This document shows positions 46,141 through 55,404 of a stretch of DNA of 64,000 bases, one piece after another. A program made the translations under genes and the position numbers. The notes beneath the pieces were generated by a model. It had not been told where the DNA came from. It did no database searches and saw only the letters and a list, made by a program, of their open reading frames with translations. Origin of the DNA: Sphaerospermopsis kisseleviana NIES-73 (GTDB taxonomy: Bacteria > Cyanobacteriota > Cyanobacteriia > Cyanobacteriales > Nostocaceae); assembly GCF_002368075.1 (NCBI RefSeq), contig NZ_AP018314.1, positions 1,770,925-1,834,924 of the forward strand. Reading direction: 5' to 3'. Position 1 is the stretch's first letter; each line of letters starts with the position of its first letter.

Positions 46141-47460
46141 ATGTCATCTGCTAAAAGTTTACTGATTCGCCAAGCACGCGTAATTCTACCCAATGGTGAG
46201 TTTATAATTGGGGATGTGCTGACCCAAGGCGGTAAAATAGTCGAGGTAGCGTCAGAAATCTCTTATGCCACACCAACTCAAGAAATAGACGCACAAGGTT
46301 TAACTTTGTTGCCGGGAGTCATTGATCCGCAAGTACATTTCCGCGAACCCGGTTTGGAATACAAGGAGGACTTGTTTACTGCTAGTTGTGCTTGTGCTAG
46401 AGGCGGTGTCACCTCTTTTCTGGAAATGCCGAATACAAGACCTTTGACAACCAGCCAGTCAGCCTTAGATGATAAACTACAAAGGGCTGCCAATAAGTGC
46501 TTAGTTAATTATGGCTTTTTTATTGGCGCAACGGGCGATAATTTAACAGAATTAGTTTCTGCCCAACCCACTCCGGGTATTAAGATTTTTATGGGGTCTA
46601 TGCACGGTCAATTACTGGTTGACCAGGAAACTGTACTAGAGCAGATTTTTGCTCATGGTAGTCGTTTAATTGCTGTTCATGCAGAGGATCAAGCGAGAAT
46701 TAACCAACGTCGTCAAGAGTTTGCTGGTATTCATGATCCGGCTATTCATTCCCAAATTCAAGATAATCAAGCTGCTTTGAATGCGACACAATTAGCATTG
46801 AAGCTTTCTAAGAAATATCAACGACGGTTACATATTCTACATATGTCAACTGCTGAAGAAGCGGAGTTACTGCGTGAAGATAAACCGAGTTGGGTGACAG
46901 CGGAAGTGACTCCACAACATTTGTTATTAAATACCAGTGCTTATCAAACTATTGGCACATTAGCACAGATGAACCCACCGTTGCGATCGCCCCATGATAA
47001 TGAAGTTCTTTGGCAAGCTTTACGAGATGGTGTGATTGATTTTATCGCTACTGACCATGCACCACATACTTTAGAAGAAAAAGGTCAAACTTACCCGAAT
47101 ACTCCTTCCGGTATGCCAGGTGTGGAAACCTCTCTACCTTTAATGTTAACCTCAGCAATGGCTGGAAAATGTACTGTTTCCCAAGTTGTGAACTGGATGT
47201 CTAAAGCAGTAGCTACCGCTTATGGTATTCCCAACAAGGGAGAAATTACCCCTGGATACGATGCGGATTTAGTTTTAGTAGATTTAAATACCTACAAACC
47301 AGTAAAGCGGGAAGAAGTTTTAAGTAAATGTGGTTGGAATTCCTTTGAAGGTTGGAATTTGACAGGGTGGCCTGTGACAACTATTGTCGGTGGTGAAATT
47401 GTTTATGATCAAGGAAAGGTAAATACGGAAATTCGCGGACAAGCTTTAACTTTCCTGTAG
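46141..47460 (+). CDS. pyrC: Dihydroorotase
   Basis: Pyrimidine synthesis: carbamoyl aspartate to dihydroorotate. 439 aa, class I amidohydrolase. Metal-site landmarks: DPQVHFREPG (residues 62-71), GIKIFMGS with the Lys that would be carboxylated, AVHAEDQ, LHILHMST and ATDHAPHTLEEK with the catalytic Asp. The first His of the usual HxH pair is Gln64 (QVH). I recall the same QVHFREPG in other cyanobacterial sequences, so it seems to be a lineage feature. The ATG is preceded by an AACTGATAACTG repeat. Confidence 0.9.
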   Translation: MSSAKSLLIRQARVILPNGEFIIGDVLTQGGKIVEVASEISYATPTQEIDAQGLTLLPGVIDPQVHFREPGLEYKEDLFTASCACARGGVTSFLEMPNTRPLTTSQSALDDKLQRAANKCLVNYGFFIGATGDNLTELVSAQPTPGIKIFMGSMHGQLLVDQETVLEQIFAHGSRLIAVHAEDQARINQRRQEFAGIHDPAIHSQIQDNQAALNATQLALKLSKKYQRRLHILHMSTAEEAELLREDKPSWVTAEVTPQHLLLNTSAYQTIGTLAQMNPPLRSPHDNEVLWQALRDGVIDFIATDHAPHTLEEKGQTYPNTPSGMPGVETSLPLMLTSAMAGKCTVSQVVNWMSKAVATAYGIPNKGEITPGYDADLVLVDLNTYKPVKREEVLSKCGWNSFEGWNLTGWPVTTIVGGEIVYDQGKVNTEIRGQALTFL

Positions 47461-47560
47461 TAAATAATCGGTTTTTCCCAAAAAATTAAAAAATTAAAGC
47501 GAATCTATTTTACCCAGACTCGCCGAAAGTAGATTATTGGTAGATGCACTTTCTCAAAAG

Positions 47561-48103
47561 CTAAATTTTAAACTGTTGATGAGTACCTGTGTAAATTGGC
47601 ACCCAACCCTCGACAGTTGTGAAATAGCGTATTACCTTAAAATGTAAAGATGCTGAGAAACTACACCAATGTTCTACTCCGGCGGGAATGTGTAAATAGT
47701 CTTGTGATGTAATTAACAGTTGTACTTGAGTGCGATCAGGTTTCACAAAACCATAAATTATTTCTCCTGCTAACAAATAAATAGCTTCTGCAGCATTATG
47801 GGTGTGATAACGTCCATAAGTAGCCATCCAAGTTTCCAAATTTGGCGAACCAGGATGTATATTGAGTAAATCACTCCACAAATAACCATTTTCTTGCTGA
47901 AAAAACTCAAACACGCTGTTATGAAGTCCTACAATATGACGCTTTTCGACATCTGTAACGGTTTCTTGTTCCATCAGTTCTGGAAAAAGTAAAGATGTCC
48001 CCGGATCATAATGTCTGAGTTTAATACCTAGAGGTTCTAACTCATGAGCGATCGCACTTAAATCACTTTCCGTTGTTCCGTCTTCCAGTAATAAAATTGC
48101 CAT
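47561..48103 (-). CDS. Acireductone dioxygenase-like cupin
   Basis: 180 aa. A cupin with the ARD metal motif YHTHNAAEAIYLLAGE (H-x-H-x3-E) and a later His in IPAGVEHWCSF, as in enzymes that oxidise the acireductone of the methionine salvage pathway using Fe or Ni. The N-terminal half (AHELEPLGIKLRHYD) also fits ARD. No other methionine-salvage gene is nearby. Convergent with pyrC. The substrate is inferred from the family. Confidence 0.75.
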   Translation of the reverse strand: MAILLLEDGTTESDLSAIAHELEPLGIKLRHYDPGTSLLFPELMEQETVTDVEKRHIVGLHNSVFEFFQQENGYLWSDLLNIHPGSPNLETWMATYGRYHTHNAAEAIYLLAGEIIYGFVKPDRTQVQLLITSQDYLHIPAGVEHWCSFSASLHFKVIRYFTTVEGWVPIYTGTHQQFKI

Positions 48104-48501
48104 GATAAAATACTAAATTCTCTATTAACAACAGTTTACTGAAAATTGTCTCAAATAGCCACTATTGCCGATCGATAATTAGGTGTTTTTAACGATACTT
48201 TATAAAATCAGGAGTTCAGGAGTTCAAAGAGTCGTAGGGGCGAAGCATTCGGTCGACAAATTATCAATTTTATGAAAAGGCTATTTTCCGAATGCTTCGC
48301 CCGTACAGGAGTCAGGAGTCAGAATATTTATTTGTAGCAGAAATCCATAACAGTAAGTTTTTTTATAAATTATCAAGAATGACGTGAAAACTCTGCTTTA
48401 TTATCAGTCCTTACATAAAAATTAATCACTTGCATGATGCTAAATAATACCATTAGTAGTATCATAGTACAAATAAACTATATTGTAACCATTGTCAACA
48501 A
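48104..48501. other. Divergent spacer with a GCGAAGCATTCGG repeat upstream of the photolyase gene
   Basis: Contains AGGAGTTCAGGAGTTCA repeats, the repeat element at 48234-48306 and then about 150 bp of AT-rich DNA before the photolyase ATG, which should hold its promoter. No gene or RNA recognised. Confidence 0.45.
48234..48306 (-). repeat. GCGAAGCATTCGG palindromic repeat, copy 4 (inverted orientation)
   Basis: GTAGGGGCGAAGCATTCGG at the left, CCGAATGCTTCGCCCGTAC at the right. The interior (GACAAATTATCAATTTTATG and then GCTATTTT) reads as the reverse complement of the interior of copies 1 and 3, showing that the element inserts in both orientations. Confidence 0.8.
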
Positions 48502-49941
48502 ATGTCTGACCTGATTTTATTTTGGCATCGTCGAGACTTACGTATTTCCGATAATACAGGACTAGCAGCAGCTAGAAAACAAACTGCAAAGGTAGTAGGT
48601 GTTTTTTGTGTAGATCCTGACATTTTGCAACAGGATGATGTTGCATCTGCTAGAGTTAGTTACATGATTGGTTGTTTACAAGCATTGCAACAACGATATC
48701 TTCAAGCAGGTAGTCAGTTATTAATTTTACAAGATAATCCAGTAACAGCCATTCCCAAATTAGCTGAAGCTTTGAAAGCAAAAGCAGTTTTTTGGAATTG
48801 GGATGTAGAACCCTACGCACAAACACGGGATAAAAGTGTAATTTTGGCACTTAAAGAAAAAAGTATTCAGACTCTAGAGAAAAATTGGGATCAATTATTA
48901 CATTCACCCGATGAGATTTTTAGTGGTTCAAAAACTCCTTACACAGTTTATACTCCCTTCTGGAAAAATTGGAGTAGCAAACCTAAAAATAACCCAGTTG
49001 CAACTTTAGAAAACTGCGAAAATTTAACAGATGCAGAACAGGAAATAGCTAAAAAAACAGGCACAATTAATTTACCATCAGCGAAAGATTTAGGTTTTAT
49101 TTGGGATAGGGAATTAATAATTGCACCAGGAGAAACAGCAGCACATAAAAAATTAGACAAATTTACCAAGTTTGTGATTAATGAATATGATGAACAAAGA
49201 AATTATCCTGCTATTGAAGGTACATCTTTATTAAGTCCAGCCTTAAAATTTGGTGTGATAGGAGTAAGAAAAATTTGGCATAAAACCGCAGAATTATTAG
49301 CAAATAGTAACAGTGAAGAATTCACTAATAATATTATCGCTTGGCAAAAAGAATTAGCTTGGCGGGAATTTTATCAACACGCCATGTACCATTTTCCAGA
49401 ATTAGCTGAAGGTGCATATAGAGAAGTTTTTAAAAACTTTCATTGGCGAAATAACGAAAAACATTTTCAAGCTTGGTGTGAAGGAAAAACAGGTTATCCC
49501 ATAGTTGATGCAGCCATGCGACAATTAAATGAAACAGGCTGGATGCACAATAGATGTAGAATGATAGTAGCCAGTTTTTTAACCAAAGATTTAATTATAA
49601 ACCCGCAATGGGGAGAAAAATATTTTATGCAGAAACTCATCGACGGTGACTTATCTGCTAATAATGGTGGTTGGCAATGGAGTGCGTCAAGTGGAATGGA
49701 CCCCAAACCATTAAGAATTTTTAACCCAGCTAGTCAAGCACAGAAATTTGATGCTGATGGTGAATATATCAGACAATGGGTGAGAGAATTGAAATCTGTA
49801 GATACAGAATATTTAATAAGTGGAAATATTACACCCTTAGAACGTCGTGCAGTTGGTTATCCTGCACCCATTGTAGATCATAAAAAACAACAAGCTTTGT
49901 TTAAACAATTGTATCAAGAACAGAAAGCTGGTACAGATTAA
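48502..49941 (+). CDS. phrA: Deoxyribodipyrimidine photolyase (CPD photolyase)
   Basis: Light-driven repair of cyclobutane pyrimidine dimers. 479 aa. Antenna-binding alpha/beta domain (LILFWHRRDLRISDN, then VVGVFCVDPDIL), FAD domain with the family signature WREFYQHAMYHFPE, DAAMRQLNETGWMHNRCRMIVASFL, and DGDLSANNGGWQWSASSGMDPKPLRIFNP. The sequence fits a class I enzyme of the 8-HDF type common in cyanobacteria. Monocistronic. Confidence 0.94.
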   Translation: MSDLILFWHRRDLRISDNTGLAAARKQTAKVVGVFCVDPDILQQDDVASARVSYMIGCLQALQQRYLQAGSQLLILQDNPVTAIPKLAEALKAKAVFWNWDVEPYAQTRDKSVILALKEKSIQTLEKNWDQLLHSPDEIFSGSKTPYTVYTPFWKNWSSKPKNNPVATLENCENLTDAEQEIAKKTGTINLPSAKDLGFIWDRELIIAPGETAAHKKLDKFTKFVINEYDEQRNYPAIEGTSLLSPALKFGVIGVRKIWHKTAELLANSNSEEFTNNIIAWQKELAWREFYQHAMYHFPELAEGAYREVFKNFHWRNNEKHFQAWCEGKTGYPIVDAAMRQLNETGWMHNRCRMIVASFLTKDLIINPQWGEKYFMQKLIDGDLSANNGGWQWSASSGMDPKPLRIFNPASQAQKFDADGEYIRQWVRELKSVDTEYLISGNITPLERRAVGYPAPIVDHKKQQALFKQLYQEQKAGTD

Positions 49942-50210
49942 TTTTTATTTTTAGAGGGGAAGGATATAAACATTAACCATCCCCCACACAAAACACACAC
50001 AGAACTTACTCCAGCAGCAATAATTAAACCTCTAAAGTGACAGTTTTAGCAAATGGCTACAACATACCTTGTACTTTTAGCGATAAAACTTAACTTTTCT
50101 TTGTGTTTTTGCGGCTTTGCGTAAGATATTCTGAGAACTGGCACAACAAACACCAAAATATTGTAACAATACAATCAAAATATAAGTATCTACTGATACG
50201 GTTGAAACTT

Positions 50211-53200
50211 ATGTCATCATCCCGTGATCCTCTACTAACAGTTGAACTGAGAATACCTAGTTCCCATCCTCAGTTATTAGAAGGTTTAGATATTTGGTTG
50301 CGTCTAGGTTTAATATCTGATGCCAAAGTTAGGCAAATATGTCAAACTTATCTAGTTTGTGCTGTAGTTTTACAACCACAATTACAACCACAATTACAAC
50401 CACAATTACAACCACAATTAGAATATCAAACACAAGCAGTATTGACAAAGACTACCACATCAAAACCATTAATTGCCACCTCAACCCCAAAACCACAAAC
50501 ACCACCTCAACCTAATTTTATCACTGCGATGCTGCAATCATTAGGTGAAGAATTAAGTGTGAGATGGTTATTATTTTTAGGAGTGTTTTTAGTCGTTTTA
50601 TCCTCTGGTGTTTTAGCAGCAAGTCAATGGGAAAAATTTCCCGCTATTGGACAATATGGAGTTTTATTAGCTTATACTTTAACATTTGGTGGTTTTACTT
50701 TTTGGGCAGGTAAACAAGATAATTTAAAATTGACAGCACAGACATTATTAATTGTCACTTGGTTATTAGTGCCTGTTAATTTTTGGGCAATGGATAGCTT
50801 TAATTTATGGAATAATCCTATTAACTGGTTAGTATTAGCTATTGCTTCTTTATTTCTATCAACCATTACAGTTTTACTTGCTAAAAATCGCACAATTATT
50901 AGTAATTTTCCATCAGGGAAGTTACCATTTTTGAATATTCTCAGTTTAAGTTATTTACATTGGGGTTGGAAAATATCAGGTTTTCCCCTAACTGCTGTTT
51001 ATATAGCAATAGTATGTACAACCTTAATTACAGTTTATCAAAAACTCAAACAACCAAGAGAAAATATCGACACACAGGATGATAGCTGGGGAGTAGGAAT
51101 TTATTTTGTAGTCATTATTTATGGTTTATTAGGATTATTATTTCGAGCCATTTTTGTTGCTGGTGTTAATGTCACGCAGTTAGGTTTAGCAATTAGTATT
51201 TGTGGTTTGTTAGCGGTTTGGTTATCAGCTAAAAATATTAAATCTGCCCCCTCTGTTGCTGCTATTTGGCAAAAAATAGGGGGAATTTTATTATTTTTAG
51301 GTTGGTTAGTTTCAGTGTTCACTCAACCACAACAAGCAATAATTATCAGTAGTTTAAGTTTATGGGTTTTTAGTCAGCGTTTACAAATTCATAACTCAAA
51401 AATTGATTTCACAGCTATTTTCTTGATTGGTTTACAAACAAGCTGGTTAAGTTGGCGGATAGTACCAGAAACATTACAGCAATTTATCATTAATACAGCA
51501 ACTTATCTGACTAATTCTCAAAATCAACCTTTAGCATTATTGAGTATTGCTTTATTCCCTTATTTAATATTGATGTTAATTCTCACAGAAAAATTGCATC
51601 ATGAACAAAAAGAAGAATTAGCAGTTTTTGGTAAACAGCTAACCCTATTATTAGGGGTTTGCTTAACAATGTTCGCTTTACTAAATTCTACCTTATTAAC
51701 ACTCAATCTTTTATTGTCTGCCATTACTTTAGCTATCGTTACTAAACGCTATGCGTCTCTTCCCCATTTACTGTATTTAACTCATGTTACAGGTTTGTTG
51801 GCTGTTTTTTCTGCTATCAATTGGTTATCACCAAATTTGAGTAAAGAAATTTGGGCAACAATTTTGTTAACTGTCATGGTTGCAGAATGGGTATTTAGTC
51901 TCGGTGCAGGAATTTGGAAACGTAGTGCTTGGTATATTGGTTTAGCACTTGCTACCTTGAGTTTTTCTTTATTGTTGGTAAATGTACAATTATTATCTGA
52001 TCACAATTGGGGAGTTATTTGGTTAATTACACCTTTAGCACTTACAGGTTTAGCTATTCTCACTCATGATGAACAACATCGCACTTTTAATACTTTTTTG
52101 AGTATTTTATCTGTCATTGCTGCCCAATTTTTAACCCTACCTTTAACAGAAACAAGATTAATTAGTTTGGGTGTAAGTGCAAGTGTGTTGTTTGTCAATA
52201 CCCGCTATTTAATAAAACAAGAAACTGCTGCTTTAACCATCGGTTTTGGACTGAGTTTTATTGCTGCATTATTGTGGAATATACCAAATTTAGCTTTATC
52301 AGTTTGGTTTTTGGTTGGTGGTTTTGCTATCTTTACTTTATGGTTAGGACGTACCATACTTTTAATAAAAAATACCGAATTAACCCTTATTTACGCAGCA
52401 GCAAGTGATAAATGGGCTATTGCACTATCTACCATAGAATTAATAGGAATTACCTTACATTCATTCCTTGTGTATACGGTAAATAGCAATGCCGAAATTT
52501 TCTATTTATTGGCTACATCAATAACTTTAACTGCCATTATTTATCGTACTTATCAACAATTAACAAACTGGGCATTTTATAGCATTGGTTGGTGTTTAGA
52601 ATTGTTAGTGGCGGAAATTTTAGGTTTTGGTGAACCATCAATTATTAAAATAGGAATTGCTAATATTGCCTTGGGTTTAATAACTCAACTATTCGGTGAA
52701 TTGTGGCGCAGAAAATATCAAGCACAATATCAAACTATACCTCAAAGTTTCCATATTTTACCCATAATTTATGGTGCATTTAGTGTTTTATTAAGGTTCA
52801 ACACCTTTACCGACTGGACAGGTTTATATAGTTTAGGGATAGCCTTAATTTTAGTTGGTGTAGGAAGGAGAAGAGAAGAATTTAAACCATTACTTTATTT
52901 TGGCATTATTGGGATATCAATTTCTGCTTATGAACTGCTATTTTATCAAATGTCTGAAGCTACAGGAGGTGCATTAAGAGATGGTTTAATAGCTATGTCA
53001 GCGTTAGGAACTAGCATCATGTATGCTTACCGTATCCTTTCCCCTTGGTTAATAAATTATTTTTGTCTCACACCAGGAGAATTAAAAAATATTGCCCATT
53101 TACATTGGTTTTGGAGTAGCATTTTATTATTAGCTGCTGTCACAGTTCCCACAGAAATTAACCTTTATCCAGCTATAGGAACAGGACTATTTTTAACCCG

Positions 53201-54086
53201 CTATGGAATATGGCAAGGAAGAAGAAATAATTTCCATCAACCTGTACAAACTGTTAGTAATATCAGTAAAGATGAAATTTGGGTTTATCTAGGTTTATTA
53301 ACAGCAGGGATAACAGGTATTTATCTACAAAATTTACCCATAGGTAGCTTTTTAACTCAACAGTTAACACCTTGGAACGGTGCTTTAGCTTGCATCTTTG
53401 CCTACTTCCTCTACATTACACCTTGGGAAAAATTAGGTTGGTCAAAAACACCGTGGCAACGTACATCATACATTCTACCATTAATCATCATCGGAATTAC
53501 CCAACAGCAAATTTATCCCCTGACCTTAATTATTGCTGCTTTATACTATATCTTTCTGTCTACAACAACCAGACAAATTCGCTTTACCTACATTAGTGTA
53601 ATTTTAATTAATTGGGCATTATTTAAATGGTTTATTCAATTAAACTTCACAGATAGCTTATGGTATATCACACCCATCAGCTTATCAATATTATATATTG
53701 CCCAAATAGACCCACAATTAAAACCACAAGAATTTAAACTAATACGTCATTTAATCAGAACAATTGGTAGTAGCTTAATTTGTGGATGGACAATATTATT
53801 TTATCAAAATTTACCTTACATACCCGGTATTTTTAGCCTTATTGCTATCTTTGCCGGACTAGCTTTAAAAATACGTGCCTTCCTGTATGTTGGTACAGCA
53901 ACTTTTATCATTACCAGCATTTATCAATTAGTAATTTTCAGCCTCAGTTACTCCTTCTTAAAATGGATAATTGGCTTATTAGTAGGCATTCTTTTAATTT
54001 ATATAGCAGCCAACTTTGAAACCCGACGCACTCAAATTACTTCTTTACTTCGCAATAGCATCGAGAAATTTCAACAATGGGAATAA
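50211..54086 (+). CDS. Giant polytopic membrane protein (DUF2157-like N-terminus)
   Basis: 1291 aa from the ATG at 50211; the open frame to 50103 adds 36 residues that do not look conserved. A short soluble start (PLLTVELRIPSSHPQLLEGLDIWLRLGLIS) is followed by a Gln/Pro/Leu repeat linker (four PQLQ units, 12-bp DNA repeats near 50372-50420) and a Thr/Pro spacer. From about residue 125 the protein is almost continuous hydrophobic segments, probably more than 30 helices. WLLFLGVFLVVLSSGVLAASQW resembles the start of DUF2157 membrane proteins. Function unknown. Ends with an RRTQITSLLRNSIEKF tail. Confidence 0.75.
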   Translation: MSSSRDPLLTVELRIPSSHPQLLEGLDIWLRLGLISDAKVRQICQTYLVCAVVLQPQLQPQLQPQLQPQLEYQTQAVLTKTTTSKPLIATSTPKPQTPPQPNFITAMLQSLGEELSVRWLLFLGVFLVVLSSGVLAASQWEKFPAIGQYGVLLAYTLTFGGFTFWAGKQDNLKLTAQTLLIVTWLLVPVNFWAMDSFNLWNNPINWLVLAIASLFLSTITVLLAKNRTIISNFPSGKLPFLNILSLSYLHWGWKISGFPLTAVYIAIVCTTLITVYQKLKQPRENIDTQDDSWGVGIYFVVIIYGLLGLLFRAIFVAGVNVTQLGLAISICGLLAVWLSAKNIKSAPSVAAIWQKIGGILLFLGWLVSVFTQPQQAIIISSLSLWVFSQRLQIHNSKIDFTAIFLIGLQTSWLSWRIVPETLQQFIINTATYLTNSQNQPLALLSIALFPYLILMLILTEKLHHEQKEELAVFGKQLTLLLGVCLTMFALLNSTLLTLNLLLSAITLAIVTKRYASLPHLLYLTHVTGLLAVFSAINWLSPNLSKEIWATILLTVMVAEWVFSLGAGIWKRSAWYIGLALATLSFSLLLVNVQLLSDHNWGVIWLITPLALTGLAILTHDEQHRTFNTFLSILSVIAAQFLTLPLTETRLISLGVSASVLFVNTRYLIKQETAALTIGFGLSFIAALLWNIPNLALSVWFLVGGFAIFTLWLGRTILLIKNTELTLIYAAASDKWAIALSTIELIGITLHSFLVYTVNSNAEIFYLLATSITLTAIIYRTYQQLTNWAFYSIGWCLELLVAEILGFGEPSIIKIGIANIALGLITQLFGELWRRKYQAQYQTIPQSFHILPIIYGAFSVLLRFNTFTDWTGLYSLGIALILVGVGRRREEFKPLLYFGIIGISISAYELLFYQMSEATGGALRDGLIAMSALGTSIMYAYRILSPWLINYFCLTPGELKNIAHLHWFWSSILLLAAVTVPTEINLYPAIGTGLFLTRYGIWQGRRNNFHQPVQTVSNISKDEIWVYLGLLTAGITGIYLQNLPIGSFLTQQLTPWNGALACIFAYFLYITPWEKLGWSKTPWQRTSYILPLIIIGITQQQIYPLTLIIAALYYIFLSTTTRQIRFTYISVILINWALFKWFIQLNFTDSLWYITPISLSILYIAQIDPQLKPQEFKLIRHLIRTIGSSLICGWTILFYQNLPYIPGIFSLIAIFAGLALKIRAFLYVGTATFIITSIYQLVIFSLSYSFLKWIIGLLVGILLIYIAANFETRRTQITSLLRNSIEKFQQWE

Positions 54087-54118
54087 TGAAAATTAAAAAT
54101 TAAAAATTAAAAATTAAA

Positions 54119-54149
54119 AGCCCCCCTTTTTAAGGGTGGTTGGGGGGAT
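54119..54149. repeat. GCCCCCCTTTTT...GGGGGGATC imperfect hairpin
   Basis: CCCCCCTTTTTAAGGGTGG followed by TTGGGGGGATC folds into a stem and lies between the convergent ends of the giant membrane protein and epimerase genes, after an AAAATTAAAAATTAAAAATT run. Could terminate either transcript. Confidence 0.5.
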
Positions 54150-54155
54150 CAACAA

Positions 54156-55106
54156 CTACAAATACAAAGACTTAACCCACTCCCATTCTTTTGCTAAACC
54201 CTCCCTCAAAGAAACCTGTGGCCGATAACCAAGAATTTTTCGCGCCTTAGAAACATCAGCAGCAGTATGACGCGCATCACCCATAGCCTTTTCAATATGA
54301 TTGCGTTTAAGAGGCTTACCAACAATTTCTTCCATCGTATCCAAAACTTCAGTTAAAACCACCCTACTACCACCACCAATGTTAAAAATTTCTCCCACCG
54401 CTTCTGGTGCAGTAGCAGCAGCTAAGTTAGCAGCAACCGCATCACTGACAAATGTAAAATCTCGCGTTTGCTGTCCATCAGCATAGACAGGAATAGCCTC
54501 ATCCTGCAAAACCCCTTTAAAAAACTTATGAAATGCCATATCTGGTCTTTGTCTTGGACCATAAACCGTAAAATACCGCAAAGAAACAAAAGGCACACCA
54601 AAATTTTTATGATATAGTCCACACAACCTTTCAGCAGCTAACTTAGTGATACCATAGGGTGAAACCGGTTTAGGTGCAATTTCCTCATGAGTTGGTAAAG
54701 TTTCCGCATCACCATATACACTGGATGTTGAGGCAAATACTAACCTTTTCAACCGGCAAGCATCCTTAGCAGCTTCCAACAAAACCTGTGTAGTGTTAAT
54801 ATTCCGTTCCGTATAAGCCCGAAAACCCTGACCCCAGGAATTTCTCACCCCAGCTTGTGCTGCCTGATGATATACTATTTCCACATCTTGAAAAAGTTTT
54901 GGCAAATCTAAAAATTGAATATCCCCTTCAACTAAAGTAAAATTCGGTGAATTTTCAAAGGTGGCAATATTTTTTCGCTTTAACTGTGGATCATAATAAT
55001 CATTAAATTCATCAATGCCAATTACTTGTTCTCCCTGTTGCAATAAGGTATTGACCAAGTGAGAACCTATAAACCCAGCAGCCCCAGTAACGATAATTTT
55101 AGTCAT
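54156..55106 (-). CDS. NAD-dependent nucleotide-sugar epimerase (UDP-glucuronate 4-epimerase-like SDR)
   Basis: 316 aa extended short-chain dehydrogenase. NAD-binding GAAGFIGSHLV at the N-terminus, catalytic SSVYG...YGITK (Tyr-x3-Lys), RYFTVYGPRQRPDMAFHKF, and RDFTFVSDAV are typical of UDP-sugar 4-epimerases for cell-surface polysaccharides. The ATG at 55106 puts MTKIIVTG at the start; an in-frame ATG three codons before is possible. Substrate likely UDP-glucuronate by similarity, but uncertain. No polysaccharide cluster nearby. Confidence 0.85.
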   Translation of the reverse strand: MTKIIVTGAAGFIGSHLVNTLLQQGEQVIGIDEFNDYYDPQLKRKNIATFENSPNFTLVEGDIQFLDLPKLFQDVEIVYHQAAQAGVRNSWGQGFRAYTERNINTTQVLLEAAKDACRLKRLVFASTSSVYGDAETLPTHEEIAPKPVSPYGITKLAAERLCGLYHKNFGVPFVSLRYFTVYGPRQRPDMAFHKFFKGVLQDEAIPVYADGQQTRDFTFVSDAVAANLAAATAPEAVGEIFNIGGGSRVVLTEVLDTMEEIVGKPLKRNHIEKAMGDARHTAADVSKARKILGYRPQVSLREGLAKEWEWVKSLYL

Positions 55107-55404
55107 GTTCCTCATGTTTTGAAATGTTTATGATTTTTTTTTATCAACGTCATTCTAACTGTTAATAAGTTATGCTAAGTTGTGCTAATTTTTTAACTAG
55201 ACATTTTCTTTTTACTAAAAACCACAAAACTTTATAGTTTGTTGACAATTTTAGTAAATCGTGATGAATTTGACTTACTAAATTAAGTGTTCCTAGTTTC
55301 CCCTTGCCCGTTCAGACCTTGATTATTAGGATAATTAGTGAAAAAATTAATCTGCGAGTAACTTTGTGGCATTCGCACTTTGACAGGAACGCACGAGGAA
55401 ATAA

